Below are positions 19,466 through 27,224 of a stretch of DNA of 64,000 nt, piece by piece. Made by a program: the position numbers and the translations under genes. The stretch covers positions 124,001 to 188,000 of the forward strand of contig NZ_BANT01000004.1 of NCBI RefSeq assembly GCF_000333015.1. The letters are read 5' to 3'. Position 1 is the first letter of the stretch. Each line of letters opens with the position of its first letter. Source of the stretch: Gordonia hirsuta DSM 44140 = NBRC 16056 (lineage in GTDB: Bacteria; Actinomycetota; Actinomycetes; Mycobacteriales; Mycobacteriaceae). Under the pieces are notes generated by a model. That model saw nothing but the letters and a program-made list of their open reading frames with translations. It was not told the origin of the DNA and did no database searches.

Positions 19466-19556
19466 CGTCACGCACAACCGTCACGGATGTGGGTAGCTGT
19501 CGCCGAATTCACCGATCAGTGACACCTGTGCACACCCGTGACGGTTGTGCGTGACG
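19466..19556. repeat. 26-bp inverted repeat with 39-bp spacer
   Basis: Left arm 19466-19491 and right arm 19531-19556 are inverted copies (core CGTCACGCACAACCGTCACG) with one mismatch in 26 positions. The left arm is preceded by a partial direct repeat (ACAACCGTCAC at 19461 and again at 19474). It lies in the 444-bp gap between the pseudouridine synthase start and sqr, on the upstream side of both genes. No gene is visible in the gap. It could be a large cruciform or hairpin, paired operators, or the relic ends of a miniature mobile element. Confidence 0.8.
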
Positions 19557-19676
19557 TTTCTGCCCGCGGAGACCTCGACGGCCACCTGACGGGTCTCCGA
19601 TCCGGAGACTCAGCGCCTGCAGCACCGAGTTCGTCCGACCCGGGCCACCCGACCAGATAGAAGAACCCTTCCATCA

Positions 19677-19718
19677 ATACCCCTGTAGGTATATAGTCGG
19701 ACATACCCCACGGGGTAT
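19677..19718 (+). promoter_or_regulatory. sqr promoter flanked by CsoR/CstR-like operators
   Basis: Two GC-box palindromes, ATACCCCTGTAGGTAT (19677-19692) and ATACCCCACGGGGTAT (19703-19718), surround a good -10 hexamer TATAGT (19692-19697). TACCC...GGGTA palindromes are the operator type of the CsoR/CstR repressor family; CstR members sense persulfide and control sulfide oxidation genes, which fits the sqr gene starting at 19764. No CsoR-family gene is in this window, so the regulator would act in trans. Confidence 0.6.
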
Positions 19719-19763
19719 TTTGGTCGAGTGATTCACCCCGGGTCCCGTAGTCAAGGAGTCCTC

Positions 19764-21224
19764 ATGGCGACAACGGTCATCCTCGGAGCCGGCGTCAGCG
19801 GCCACGCGGCCGCGCAGCATCTGTCCCGCAAGCTCAAACGCACCGGCCACCAGGTCGTGATGATCTCGCCCAACAGCGAGTGGAACTGGATTCCGTCCAA
19901 CATCTGGGTGGGCACCGGCGCGATGCCCGGCCGCAAGGTGGTCTTCGATCTGGCTCCGGTGTACCGGAAGATGAAGGTCACCTTCCACCAGGGACGCGCC
20001 ACGCAGATCCATCCCGAGGGCGACGGCACGGGCAGACCCTTCGTCATATTCGAGCGCACCGATCCCGGCCACGAGGGAGAGCTCGGCCAGGTCGAATACG
20101 ACTATCTGATCAACGCGACCGGTCCGCAGCTGACCTTCGACAAGACCCCGGGACTGGGGCCCGACGGCGGCCACTCGCTGTCGGTGTGCACCCGCGAACA
20201 CGCCGAGGAGGCGGCCGGCGCGCTGCGCACGCTGATCGAGGAGATGCGGGTCACCGGCCGCCGCGCCACCCTGGTGGTCGGGATGGGGCACGGACAGTGC
20301 ACCTGCGAGGGCGCGGCGTTCGAGTACGTCTACAACGTCGATCACGAGCTCCGCAAAGCCGGCGTCCGCAGCCAGGCCCAGCTGGTGTATCTGACGAACG
20401 AGGCGGAGCTGGGCGACTTCGGCGTCGGCGGCATGACCTTCTCCGAACGCGGCTTCCTCACCGATTCGCGAATGTGGACCGAGTCGCTGTTCCGGGAACG
20501 ACAGGTCGAGGCGATCGTCGGCGCCGGTGTACAGCGCGTCGAGCCCGGCCGCGTGGTCTACGAGAGCCTCGACGGCACCATGCACGAGCTGGAGTTCGAC
20601 TTCGCCATGCTGCTGCCCCCGTTCACCGGGGTGCCGCTGCAGGCGATCGGCGCGGGCGGCCGGGATCTGAACGACGAGCTGTTCGCACCCAACGGGATGA
20701 TGAAGGTCGACGCCCGCTACGGCGTCACCGATCCGGGCCAGTGGTCGCCGCAGGACTGGCCCGAGACTTACCAGTCGCCGTCGTACGACAACATCTGGGC
20801 CGTCGGCATCGCCTTCGCGCCGCCGCACGCGATCTCCACCGGACACGTGACCCCGAACGGCACGGTCATCGCCCCGGCTCCCCCGCGCACGGGTATGCCC
20901 TCGGGGGTGATGGGCAGGGAGGTGGCGCTCACGATCGCCGACCGGATCCTCCATCCGGAGAAGGCCGTCGAACGGCACGCCTCGATGGCCCGGATGGGCG
21001 CGGCCTGCGTGGCTTCCACCGGCGTCGGACTCAAGGGCGGATCGGCGGCCTCCATGCTGATGCATCCGATCGTCCCGGACTTCAGCACCTACCCAGAGAC
21101 CGGTCGCAGCCCGGCCACCACCGGTGAGATCGGACTGGCCGGGCACTGGGTCAAGCTGCTGCTGCACTACCTGTTCCTGTGGAAGGCCCGTCACCGGCCG
21201 TTCTGGTACCTGATCCCCGAATGA
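19764..21224 (+). CDS. sqr: Sulfide:quinone oxidoreductase (FAD-dependent)
   Basis: 486 residues; the ATG at 19764 has AAGGAG 5 nt upstream. N-terminal FAD-binding motif TTVILGAGVSGHAAAQHLSR. Three cysteines sit where SQR has its redox and trisulfide cysteines: SVCTREHAEEA, GMGHGQCTCEGAAFEYVYN and RMGAACVASTG. The C-terminus is amphipathic and hydrophobic (WVKLLLHYLFLWKARHRPFW), suiting monotopic membrane attachment and quinone access. The enzyme would oxidise sulfide to sulfane sulfur and pass electrons to the menaquinone pool. The CstR-type operators upstream support a sulfide-detoxification role. A flavocytochrome-c-like or NDH-2-like relative is less likely given the cysteines. Confidence 0.85.
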   Translation: MATTVILGAGVSGHAAAQHLSRKLKRTGHQVVMISPNSEWNWIPSNIWVGTGAMPGRKVVFDLAPVYRKMKVTFHQGRATQIHPEGDGTGRPFVIFERTDPGHEGELGQVEYDYLINATGPQLTFDKTPGLGPDGGHSLSVCTREHAEEAAGALRTLIEEMRVTGRRATLVVGMGHGQCTCEGAAFEYVYNVDHELRKAGVRSQAQLVYLTNEAELGDFGVGGMTFSERGFLTDSRMWTESLFRERQVEAIVGAGVQRVEPGRVVYESLDGTMHELEFDFAMLLPPFTGVPLQAIGAGGRDLNDELFAPNGMMKVDARYGVTDPGQWSPQDWPETYQSPSYDNIWAVGIAFAPPHAISTGHVTPNGTVIAPAPPRTGMPSGVMGREVALTIADRILHPEKAVERHASMARMGAACVASTGVGLKGGSAASMLMHPIVPDFSTYPETGRSPATTGEIGLAGHWVKLLLHYLFLWKARHRPFWYLIPE

Positions 21225-21241
21225 CACGAAAGGAGATCGCG

Positions 21242-21415
21242 ATGACTGTCCCCGATCCCACGGATGCGGCCTCGGTCGAGGTCGCCGCGCGTATCGCACG
21301 CGCCCCGCTGCCCACCGCGAAGACACTGCGCAAACGGCAGGCGATTCCGACGCAGCTCTTCAAGGCCGCGCAGTTCAGCGCGCGCATCATGAAGGTGGTC
21401 CTCTCCGGGCACTGA
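21242..21415 (+). CDS. Small conserved protein in the sqr operon
   Basis: 57 residues, ATG at 21242 with AAAGGAG 6 nt upstream, only 17 bp after sqr. Sequence is mostly helical and basic (LPTAKTLRKRQAIPTQLFKA, then FSARIMKVVLSGH), no cysteine and no full membrane helix. The tight spacing and strong ribosome binding site mark it as a real gene. It may assist membrane docking or maturation of Sqr; this is inference from position. Confidence 0.7.
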   Translation: MTVPDPTDAASVEVAARIARAPLPTAKTLRKRQAIPTQLFKAAQFSARIMKVVLSGH

Positions 21416-21441
21416 CCGACCGGAACCCTCCACTGGGGACA

Positions 21442-21894
21442 ATGGACTCCATGGACGATCTGCTCATCCCACCGGGTCCCGGCGCGCCGCGCGGTCTGCG
21501 CATTCCGGCGGCCGAGCTGGTCGAGCAGTTCTCGCGGTCCTCCGGCCCCGGCGGGCAGGGCGTCAACACCACCGATTCCCGGGTGCAACTCAGCATCGAT
21601 CTGGCCGCGACGACAGCGCTCGACGAGACGCAGCGCCGCCGCGTGCTGACGAACTTGGCCGCCCGGCTCGACGGCACCGTCCTGACGATCACTGCGTCGG
21701 AGGAGCGTGCGCAGCGGCGCAACCGGTCGGCGGCGCGGCGGCGCCTGGCCGAGTTGCTGCGAGAGGCCCTCGCCCCGGCGGTACGCCGGCGGCCGACGCG
21801 TCCGACGGCCGGTTCCCGGCGGCGACGGCGCGAGGCCAAGGTCCGGCGCAGCGCCGTCAAGAGAGACCGGCGCAGGCCCGGCGACGACGATTAG
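21442..21894 (+). CDS. arfB: Alternative ribosome-rescue factor ArfB (peptidyl-tRNA hydrolase)
   Basis: 150 residues with the release-factor GGQ motif in SSGPGGQGVNTTDSRVQLS and a long Arg-rich tail (RRRPTRPTAGSRRRRREAK) that in ArfB/ICT1 enters the empty mRNA channel. It hydrolyses peptidyl-tRNA on stalled ribosomes. It lacks the codon-recognition domains of RF1/RF2, as expected. ATG at 21442 or the in-frame ATG at 21451; GGGG precedes the first. Confidence 0.93.
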   Translation: MDSMDDLLIPPGPGAPRGLRIPAAELVEQFSRSSGPGGQGVNTTDSRVQLSIDLAATTALDETQRRRVLTNLAARLDGTVLTITASEERAQRRNRSAARRRLAELLREALAPAVRRRPTRPTAGSRRRRREAKVRRSAVKRDRRRPGDDD

Positions 21895-21919
21895 CGCCAC
21901 GAGGTCAGCCGCCGAGTGG

Positions 21920-22291
21920 TCAGTCGTCGAACGCGGCCTTCATGCAGCGCATCGCAGCCAGCGTCTTGGGCACCCCGATGTAGGGCATCAGGTGCACAAA
22001 GCATTCGGCGACCTGTTCCTTGGTCATCCCGGCGACCTCGACGGCGGTCTTGATATGGCCGGTCAATTGCGGTTCGGTACCGCCCATCGCCGCCAGCGCC
22101 GCCATGTTGAGCATCTGCCGGTCGGCCAGCTCGAGCCCTTCCCGCTGATAGGTGCCGCCGAACACCGCGCCGACCACCCAGTCCGAGGCGCCGGGAGCGA
22201 ACTCGTCGAGTTGGCGTTTCCAGGCCGCAGCCCCTTCCGGAGACTGTGTCTGGGCGATGAACTCCTCGCCCTTGTCCATGCTCAGGTCCAT
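21920..22291 (-). CDS. Carboxymuconolactone decarboxylase family protein
   Basis: 123 residues from ATG at 22291. The single-domain CMD/AhpD-like fold is recognisable: DWVVGAVFGGTYQREGLELA, then RQMLNMAALAAMGG, then HIKTAVEVAGMTKEQVAECF and PYIGVPKTLAAMR. It has no CxxC pair, so it is not an AhpD-type peroxidase; closer to gamma-carboxymuconolactone decarboxylase-like proteins of unknown substrate. Starts 5 bp downstream of ytoQ on the same strand, so the two form an operon. Confidence 0.88.
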   Translation of the reverse strand: MDLSMDKGEEFIAQTQSPEGAAAWKRQLDEFAPGASDWVVGAVFGGTYQREGLELADRQMLNMAALAAMGGTEPQLTGHIKTAVEVAGMTKEQVAECFVHLMPYIGVPKTLAAMRCMKAAFDD

Positions 22292-22296
22292 CGGAG

Positions 22297-22737
22297 TCAC
22301 CCCTTGAGGACGTAGCGCAGGATTTCCACGACCTGGTCGGTGGTGGTGCACCAGGCCTGGGCCTGGGCGTCGACCTCCTTGAGCGGATGGACGATGTCGT
22401 CGTCGTGCAGCGTCACATACGGCTTGCCCAGGGCGGCGCAGTAGCCGGCGTCGAAGGCGGCGTTCCACTGCTTGTACTTGTCACCGAAGCGCACCACCAC
22501 CAGATCGGCTTGCTCAATCAGGGTGCGCGTGCGGATGGCGTTGACCTTGGCGGACTGGTGGTCCCGCCAGAACCCGCTGCCGGTCTCGGCCAGGTGGTCG
22601 CCGGCGGCGTCGCTGGCGGGATGATCGGTCACCGGGGCGGTGAAGACCACGTCCAGTCCTGCGGCCTGTGCGCCGCGCGCGATCTCCTCACGCCAATCGG
22701 TGTGGATCTCACCGGACAGGTAGACAGAAAAACTCAT
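22297..22737 (-). CDS. ytoQ: YtoQ family protein (nucleoside 2-deoxyribosyltransferase-like fold)
   Basis: 146 residues starting MSFSVYLSGEIHTDWREEI, the YtoQ N-terminus. Other family segments: APVTDHPASDAAGDHLAE, QADLVVVRFGDKYKQWNAAF, DAGYCAALGKPYVTLH. AAGGGA lies 8 nt before the ATG at 22737. The fold is related to 2-deoxyribosyltransferases but the reaction is unknown. First gene of a two-gene operon with the CMD-like gene. Confidence 0.9.
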   Translation of the reverse strand: MSFSVYLSGEIHTDWREEIARGAQAAGLDVVFTAPVTDHPASDAAGDHLAETGSGFWRDHQSAKVNAIRTRTLIEQADLVVVRFGDKYKQWNAAFDAGYCAALGKPYVTLHDDDIVHPLKEVDAQAQAWCTTTDQVVEILRYVLKG

Positions 22738-22864
22738 CACTGAATCCCTTGCACTCGGGGTGGCAGATTCGGTCTGCGCGTTCTGTTTCGACACCATCCT
22801 AGTGACCCGGCGGACACGAGCCGATCACCGATCGAACCGCAGCCCGCCCGAGCGGGAAGGTCCG

Positions 22865-24103
22865 CTAGGACTGAGACGCTGCGGTGAACACCGTCTTCGC
22901 GACACCCCCGCCAGGCGCTGTCGCGACCAGTTCGAAGGTGCCGTCGACGAGGGAGCCGCGCAGCGCCAGACCGGCAACGGATGTGCCCGGAGCGGCCTCC
23001 CACAAGGTCGTGCCGTCGCGGCTGATCAGCCGGAGAGAGCCTCCGTCAGCGACCAGGGTTCCGGGCAGACTCGCCGGCGCCTGAGCCAATGCCTCCCACA
23101 AGGCCTTCCCGTCCGCCCCGGACAGCACCGGTCCCCGCGCGGGATGGTTTGTCAGTGTCGCCGAACCGTCCAGTGCTTTCAACGATTCGCCCGGCAGCAA
23201 GCGTGTTCGCCCAAGCTCACCGACCCTGTCGGTGACTGCGCACTCACCAACAAGGCTCTGTCCGATCAGGGACCGGACGGTACCGGCGTCCCACTCGTTG
23301 CCGCCCCATCCCTGCTCGGCCAGCAGGACCATGGTCTTCGTGAACGCCGCGATCGCCGTCATGTCACCGATGCCGATCGCGCCCGCCCAGGGCAGCCACG
23401 CGCCCGAGGCGTACGCAGAGGCATTCACGGTTCCCGCTTGCACCTGAGTCGCGGCGACGACCGCGACCCCCGCCTGCGTCGCCGCCCTCAGTGCCCGCGC
23501 GACAGCACCGTCCTCGGGGCTGTCCGGGGCCCCGGAGGGGAAGTTCCCCTCGCCGCAAGACTCCAGGACGATGCCCTTGGCACCCGCCGACACGAGGGCA
23601 TCGACGATCTCGGCGATGAAGGCCGTCGAGCCGCTCGCTGCGAACGGAGCCGGAAACGCGGGAAGGGGCACGACGGGGGTGCCGCCGATGTGGTCGGCAA
23701 TGTGGGACAGGCGCTCCTGTGCGCGAGTCCGGACGGCGGGATTGCTCAGCGCCACATCGTCGCTGACCGGCCCGGGCAACACCACCGGGGTGTCGAGTTC
23801 GAAGTTGATTCCCACCTGTGCCAGCGAAGCAAAGTTCGGCAACGAGAAAGCGTTGTCCTCGCTGGCGTTGGACTTGATGACCCGGGGCCCGCGGAAGATG
23901 TGGCCGCGGAAGGCGACGCCCACCTCCGGGATCTCCGCATGTGCGGCCGCGACGGCAGCGCACACGTTCTGGAACGCATCGGTGTTGTACCGCAGCGTCA
24001 ACGGCGAATCCGGAGTTTCCTGATCGAACAGCGGAACTTGAGAACCCGTGATGATGACGGGCTTGTCCAGAGCGACCGTCGCGTTGCCGTACTTGCCGGT
24101 CTC
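22865..24103 (-). pseudogene. ansA: Type I L-asparaginase, 5' end lost
   Basis: About 410 residues of an asparaginase-like protein: ALDKPVIITGSQVPLFDQ, IFRGPRVIKSNASEDNAFSL, KGIVLESCGEGNFPS, then an additional C-terminal domain ending ASQS. The whole N-terminal part, including the TGGT threonine loop and the second catalytic Thr/Asp (HGTDT) region, is missing. At about 24100 the frame is replaced by the beginning of an IS256-family transposase, in a different frame. Without both threonines the product cannot be active. Cause: deletion that joined the IS fragment to the gene interior. Confidence 0.82.
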
Positions 24104-24410
24104 GTGGCACGTCGATGGTGAACGACCCCACCTCGGACTCGATCGTCTTCGACGTCGTGCCATTACGCGCGTTGGGGCGCTTGACCGGCCCGTGTTCACC
24201 CTTCTCGTAGCCCAGGTGCCCTGACATCTCGGCCTGCAGGCCCCGTTCCAGCGAAGTCTTCAAAAGTGCCGGCAGCAGCCCATCGGAGCCGGTGATAGCG
24301 ACCTCTCCGGAGTCGATCTTGGCGAACAACTCATCCAGCGCATCGCTGGCCTGAAGCTGGGCGACGAGCTCGTTGCCCGACGCCGGCGAAGCGTTCGTCT
24401 CTTCGGTCAT
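24096..24410 (-). mobile_element. IS256-family transposase, N-terminal fragment
   Basis: About 105 residues from the ATG at 24410: MTEETNASPASGNELVAQLQ, then LLPALLKTSLERGLQAEMSG, HLGYEKGEHG, NARNGTTSKTIESEVGSFTI and DVPRDR. This is the conserved N-terminus of mutator-type IS256 transposases. The DDE catalytic domain is missing; after DVPRDR the sequence is the interior of the asparaginase gene. Non-functional. Confidence 0.88.
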
Positions 24411-24470
24411 AGTAATCAGTGTTGCGCGTCCTTTCAGAACGGCTTACACAGACAATCAAACACGCCCTCC
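24411..24470. mobile_element. Left terminal region of the IS256-type element
   Basis: The 60 bp upstream of the truncated transposase read, on the reverse strand, GGGCGTGTTTGATTGTCTGT then GTAAGCCGTTCTGAAAGGAC, an AT-richer stretch of the kind found as terminal inverted repeat plus leader in IS256 elements. Its outer end (about 24470) directly abuts another, oppositely oriented transposase fragment. No matching intact right end is recognisable. Confidence 0.5.
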
Positions 24471-24682
24471 AACGACGCGCTGACGTCGTGGAGATCTTCC
24501 CCAACGACGCGGCGTTCCTGCGGCTAGCGACCGCGGTCGTGATCGAGCAGCACGACGAATGGCAAGTCGGCCGCCGCTACCTGTCAGAGACCTCCATGAA
24601 CGAGCTGCGGGCGGTGATCAAACAGAAGGAACACGCCGAAGCAGCGGCCCTCGTTGCAGCCGCCGGCACCACAACCGAATAA
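24471..24682 (+). mobile_element. IS256-family transposase, C-terminal fragment in opposite orientation
   Basis: Forward-strand frame encoding [54 protein letters not shown] and a short alanine-rich tail: the final 70 residues of an IS256-type transposase. It points away from the N-terminal fragment on the other strand, so the two cannot be halves of one gene. Simplest reading: one copy inserted in inverted orientation into another, followed by deletion. Confidence 0.85.
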
Positions 24683-24695
24683 CGTCAACAACGAC

Positions 24696-24860
24696 TCACT
24701 CGTTGATCACTGACTCAAAGCTGATCCGAAGTCCACCACCCCAAGGGGGGCTATCGTACTCGGGCCACTTCGGCTCACCCATCGGCTCGTTTACTTCGGT
24801 ACCCACCCAGACATTGAACCTGAACTCCACCGAATTCCAGCACGTATGACCATCTGCCAT
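24696..24860 (-). CDS. 54-residue hypothetical protein
   Basis: Reverse-strand frame ATG 24860 to TGA 24696: MADGHTCWNSVEFRFNVWVG, then TEVNEPMGEPKWPEYDSP, PWGGGLRISFESVINE. Amino-acid composition (Trp, Tyr, Asn, Phe rich) is unlike the Arg/Pro-rich shadows in this genome, which suggests real or formerly real coding sequence. No clear ribosome binding site. It may be the C-terminal remnant of a larger accessory protein, possibly of an immunity type. Function unknown. Confidence 0.4.
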   Translation of the reverse strand: MADGHTCWNSVEFRFNVWVGTEVNEPMGEPKWPEYDSPPWGGGLRISFESVINE

Positions 24861-24897
24861 GACGTCACGTCGAAGCGCTACTCCACCAGAAGCAACG

Positions 24898-25325
24898 TCA
24901 CGGGTGACATCTCAGCACGGCCGTGATGTCCGCGTGGCGGCGACTTCCCGGATCTCCTCGGGTGTGCGTACCCACGACCTGGAACCCCGCGCGCTCGAGC
25001 TCGCTCGCCATCTCATCAACAGGCCAGAAGTATGCGGTGGTGACAGCCTGGCCGAAGAGCTCGACACGGGAGCCCGCGAAGAAGCCAACAAACAACGAAC
25101 CCCGGGGCGCCAGACATCGAGCGGACTCCGCCAGGAGCGTCTGCATGCGGTCAGGCGCGGTGTGGATCATCGAATACCGAGGACACGCCCTTCAAGACTT
25201 CCAGCCCAGGTAGCGATGCGCTCGCTGTCCACCGGGGACATCACCTCGATACTACCGAGCGCCGCGACGTACTCAGCGGACCGCGCAGAGTATGCGCGAC
25301 AAACGCCCGAGACTTCGGATATCAC
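24898..25325 (-). pseudogene. Class I SAM-dependent methyltransferase with internal deletion
   Basis: The N-terminal part reads from a GTG at 25325: CRAYSARSAEYVAALGSIEV, then MSPVDSERIATWAGSLEG and RVLG, which is the start of a small-molecule methyltransferase just before its glycine-rich SAM motif. It then stops (TGA at about 25170). In another frame, from about 25176, comes the C-terminal half: YSMIHTAPDRMQTLLAESAR, CLAPRGSLFVGFFAG, TTAYFWPVDEMASELERAGF. The SAM-binding motif and roughly 70-80 residues between are missing. Internal deletion plus frame change; not functional. Same direction as higBA. Confidence 0.7.
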
Positions 25326-25624
25326 GCGATCTTCAGCGGAGTGATCGCTGCGATCTGTTCACCCGCGAGGTCTTCGGCTCGGTCGAGCTCGTAGTGGCTC
25401 TGCAGGTTGATCCAGAACTCGGCCGACGTACCGAAGTACTTCGCAAGGCGCAACGCGGTGTCTGCAGTGATCCCCCGCTTGCCGTGCACGATCTCGTTGA
25501 TCCGACGCGGCGGCACGCCGATCGACACCGCGAGTTTGTTCTGAGTGATCCCGAAGCCCTCGATGAAGTCCTCCATGAGGACCTCTCCCGGGTGGATCGG
25601 GGCGATCTTGTCAGTGATAGTCAA
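25322..25624 (-). CDS. higA: HigA-type antitoxin (XRE family)
   Basis: 100 residues from a TTG at 25624 with GGTGGAG upstream. Starts with IAPIHPGEVLMEDFIEGFGI, the typical HigA entry, followed by the helix-turn-helix TQNKLAVSIGVPPRRINEIV and HGKRGITADTALRLAKYFG, ending with SAEFWINLQSHYEL. It binds and neutralises HigB and represses its own promoter. Overlaps the toxin gene by 14 bp, toxin first, as usual for hig loci. Confidence 0.92.
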   Translation of the reverse strand: MTITDKIAPIHPGEVLMEDFIEGFGITQNKLAVSIGVPPRRINEIVHGKRGITADTALRLAKYFGTSAEFWINLQSHYELDRAEDLAGEQIAAITPLKIA

Positions 25625-25892
25625 CGATCTCCACCTCCTCCGGTCCGGCGTCCGTCCACACGAAACAGATCCGCCACTGGTCGTTGATCCGGATGCTGTG
25701 CTGCCCGGCCCGATCACCCTTGAGCGCTTCGAGCCGGTTTCCGGGAGGGATGCGGAGGTCCTCGATGGACTCCGCGGATCCCACCTGACGAAGCTTGCGC
25801 AGTGCGACCCGATGGGCCCTTGGATCGATCGACCGCACGCGCTCGCGACGCCACAGCCGTTCGGTCTCCTTGCTACCGAACGATCTGATCAC
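25611..25892 (-). CDS. higB: HigB-type RelE-superfamily toxin
   Basis: 93 residues: MIRSFGSKETERLW, VRSIDPRAHRVALRKLRQV, IPPGNRLEALKGDRAGQHSI, RINDQWRICFVWTDAGPEEV and EIVDYH. The HSIRINDQWRICF segment and C-terminal VEIVDYH are the RelE/HigB core; these toxins cleave mRNA on the ribosome. Full length, no lesion. It precedes higA with overlap. Confidence 0.93.
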   Translation of the reverse strand: MIRSFGSKETERLWRRERVRSIDPRAHRVALRKLRQVGSAESIEDLRIPPGNRLEALKGDRAGQHSIRINDQWRICFVWTDAGPEEVEIVDYH

Positions 25893-25913
25893 GAGACCAG
25901 CATATAACGCGAA

Positions 25914-25941
25914 GCGTCAATAACGCTATACGTTAAATCGG
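25914..25941 (-). promoter_or_regulatory. Candidate HigA operator region
   Basis: Two short palindromes just upstream of higB: ACGC-GAA-GCGT (25914-25924) and AACG-CTATA-CGTT (25929-25941), embedded in an AT-rich segment that would hold the promoter. Position and symmetry suit autoregulation by the HigBA complex. Confidence 0.5.
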
Positions 25942-26006
25942 AACTCGACATAACTCCCGCACGACGAATCCCGCGAAGCCGCCGGTCCGCACAGGCAGAG
26001 TCTCGA

Positions 26007-26063
26007 CAAATCCACGCCGTGGGTATAGCGTCGGTCACGTACCGATAACCCACGGCGTGGATT
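26007..26063 (+). promoter_or_regulatory. Twin TetR-type operators in front of the five-gene operon
   Basis: Perfect 17-bp inverted repeat: AAATCCACGCCGTGGGT at 26007-26023 and ACCCACGGCGTGGATTT at 26047-26063, 23 bp apart. Each arm is itself a near-palindrome (CCAC-GCC-GTGG core). The same motif lies before the tetR gene at 31693. The gap contains the likely promoter, and the first gene starts at 26080. The shared motif ties operon and regulator together. Confidence 0.8.
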
Positions 26064-26079
26064 TAATCGAGGAGTTGCG

Positions 26080-27177
26080 ATGGGATTCCCACTGACCGAT
26101 GTCGCCGACTTGCCGACGGTTGGCGACCGCGTTGAGAGCTTGACCGATCTGACTGAAGTCGAGGGCGGGCCAGGCGCGAAGCTCGCTACGGTCCGTTTGC
26201 AGGGACGTGCCTTCCGGCAGGAGTTCGCTGCATCGGGCACACCGGACAGGATCGATACCTGCGACCTGATCACGCTGCCCTACCCCACGCGGTTCGGACT
26301 CTTCCGCGCGTCCCGGGCCATTGCTCCGTTCCTGTCGATCACCAACCGAATGATCGTGATCCGCTGGACCGAGTCCGACGGCCGCAAGCGCGTACTCCTC
26401 TTCGAGCCCAGCGATCACGAGCTGGGCCGGTACACGCCGTACTTCGACACGCTGTCTGCTCGCACCCCCGACGTGATCGAGAACCGCATGGTGCGCCCCC
26501 ATGGCACCGTCCTCGGCCACCTGACCGCCCTAGGGATCGCGCCGAACGAGGTCGACTACCTGATGTTCGACCACCTTCACACGCAGGACCTCCGCCGGTG
26601 GATCGGCACGTCGTCCTACCAGGCCGACCTCAACGAGCATCCTGAGGCCGCGTTCCCCAATGCCAAGGTGATCGTCCAGCGCGACGAACTCGCCGGCATG
26701 GCCGATCTTCACCCTCTGCAGAAGCCCTGGTACCAGCCTGACACCTTCCGCGACGTCCCGCCCGAGGCGTTCCTGCCTATCGACGGGTCAGTGATCCTCG
26801 GCCCCGGCGTCGCCGCGGTGAAGACACCCGGTCACGTCTTCGGCAATCAAAGCCTGGTCGTGAACACCTCCACCGGCATCTGGGTCAGCAGCGAGAACGT
26901 CATCGCCGCCGAAGCGCTCAAGCCCGAGCACTCCAAGCTCCCCGGATTGGCTCGCTGGAGTCGCGACTGGCAACAGGAGATCGTCCTCAACGCCAACACC
27001 ATCGAGACGACCGCCGACCAGTACAACTCGATCATCCTCGAGAAGACGATCGCCGACCGCAGCCAGAAGGACTCGCGGTTCCTCCAGTTCTTCCCGTCGA
27101 GTGAGCTGACCGGCGCGTGGACCAACCCCGGCACCACCCCGACCTTCACCCACGGTGCCATCAGCCATACCGCCTAG
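26080..27177 (+). CDS. MBL-fold metallo-hydrolase, first gene of the operon
   Basis: 365 residues; GAGGAG lies 7 nt before the ATG at 26080. Metal-binding motif DHLHTQDLRRW (HxHxxD) and a later KTPGHVFGNQSLVVN (GH ligand) mark the metallo-beta-lactamase superfamily; IWVSSENVIAAEAL probably gives the bridging ligand region. No signal peptide. About 90 N-terminal residues before the core are atypical. Such enzymes open lactones or cleave thioesters and phosphodiesters; the substrate is unknown. Next gene follows after 47 bp. Confidence 0.82.
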   Translation: MGFPLTDVADLPTVGDRVESLTDLTEVEGGPGAKLATVRLQGRAFRQEFAASGTPDRIDTCDLITLPYPTRFGLFRASRAIAPFLSITNRMIVIRWTESDGRKRVLLFEPSDHELGRYTPYFDTLSARTPDVIENRMVRPHGTVLGHLTALGIAPNEVDYLMFDHLHTQDLRRWIGTSSYQADLNEHPEAAFPNAKVIVQRDELAGMADLHPLQKPWYQPDTFRDVPPEAFLPIDGSVILGPGVAAVKTPGHVFGNQSLVVNTSTGIWVSSENVIAAEALKPEHSKLPGLARWSRDWQQEIVLNANTIETTADQYNSIILEKTIADRSQKDSRFLQFFPSSELTGAWTNPGTTPTFTHGAISHTA

Positions 27178-27224
27178 ACCGCGTCCCCGATCAACAGCCC
27201 CGAATGGATCAAGGAGTCCCAGTC

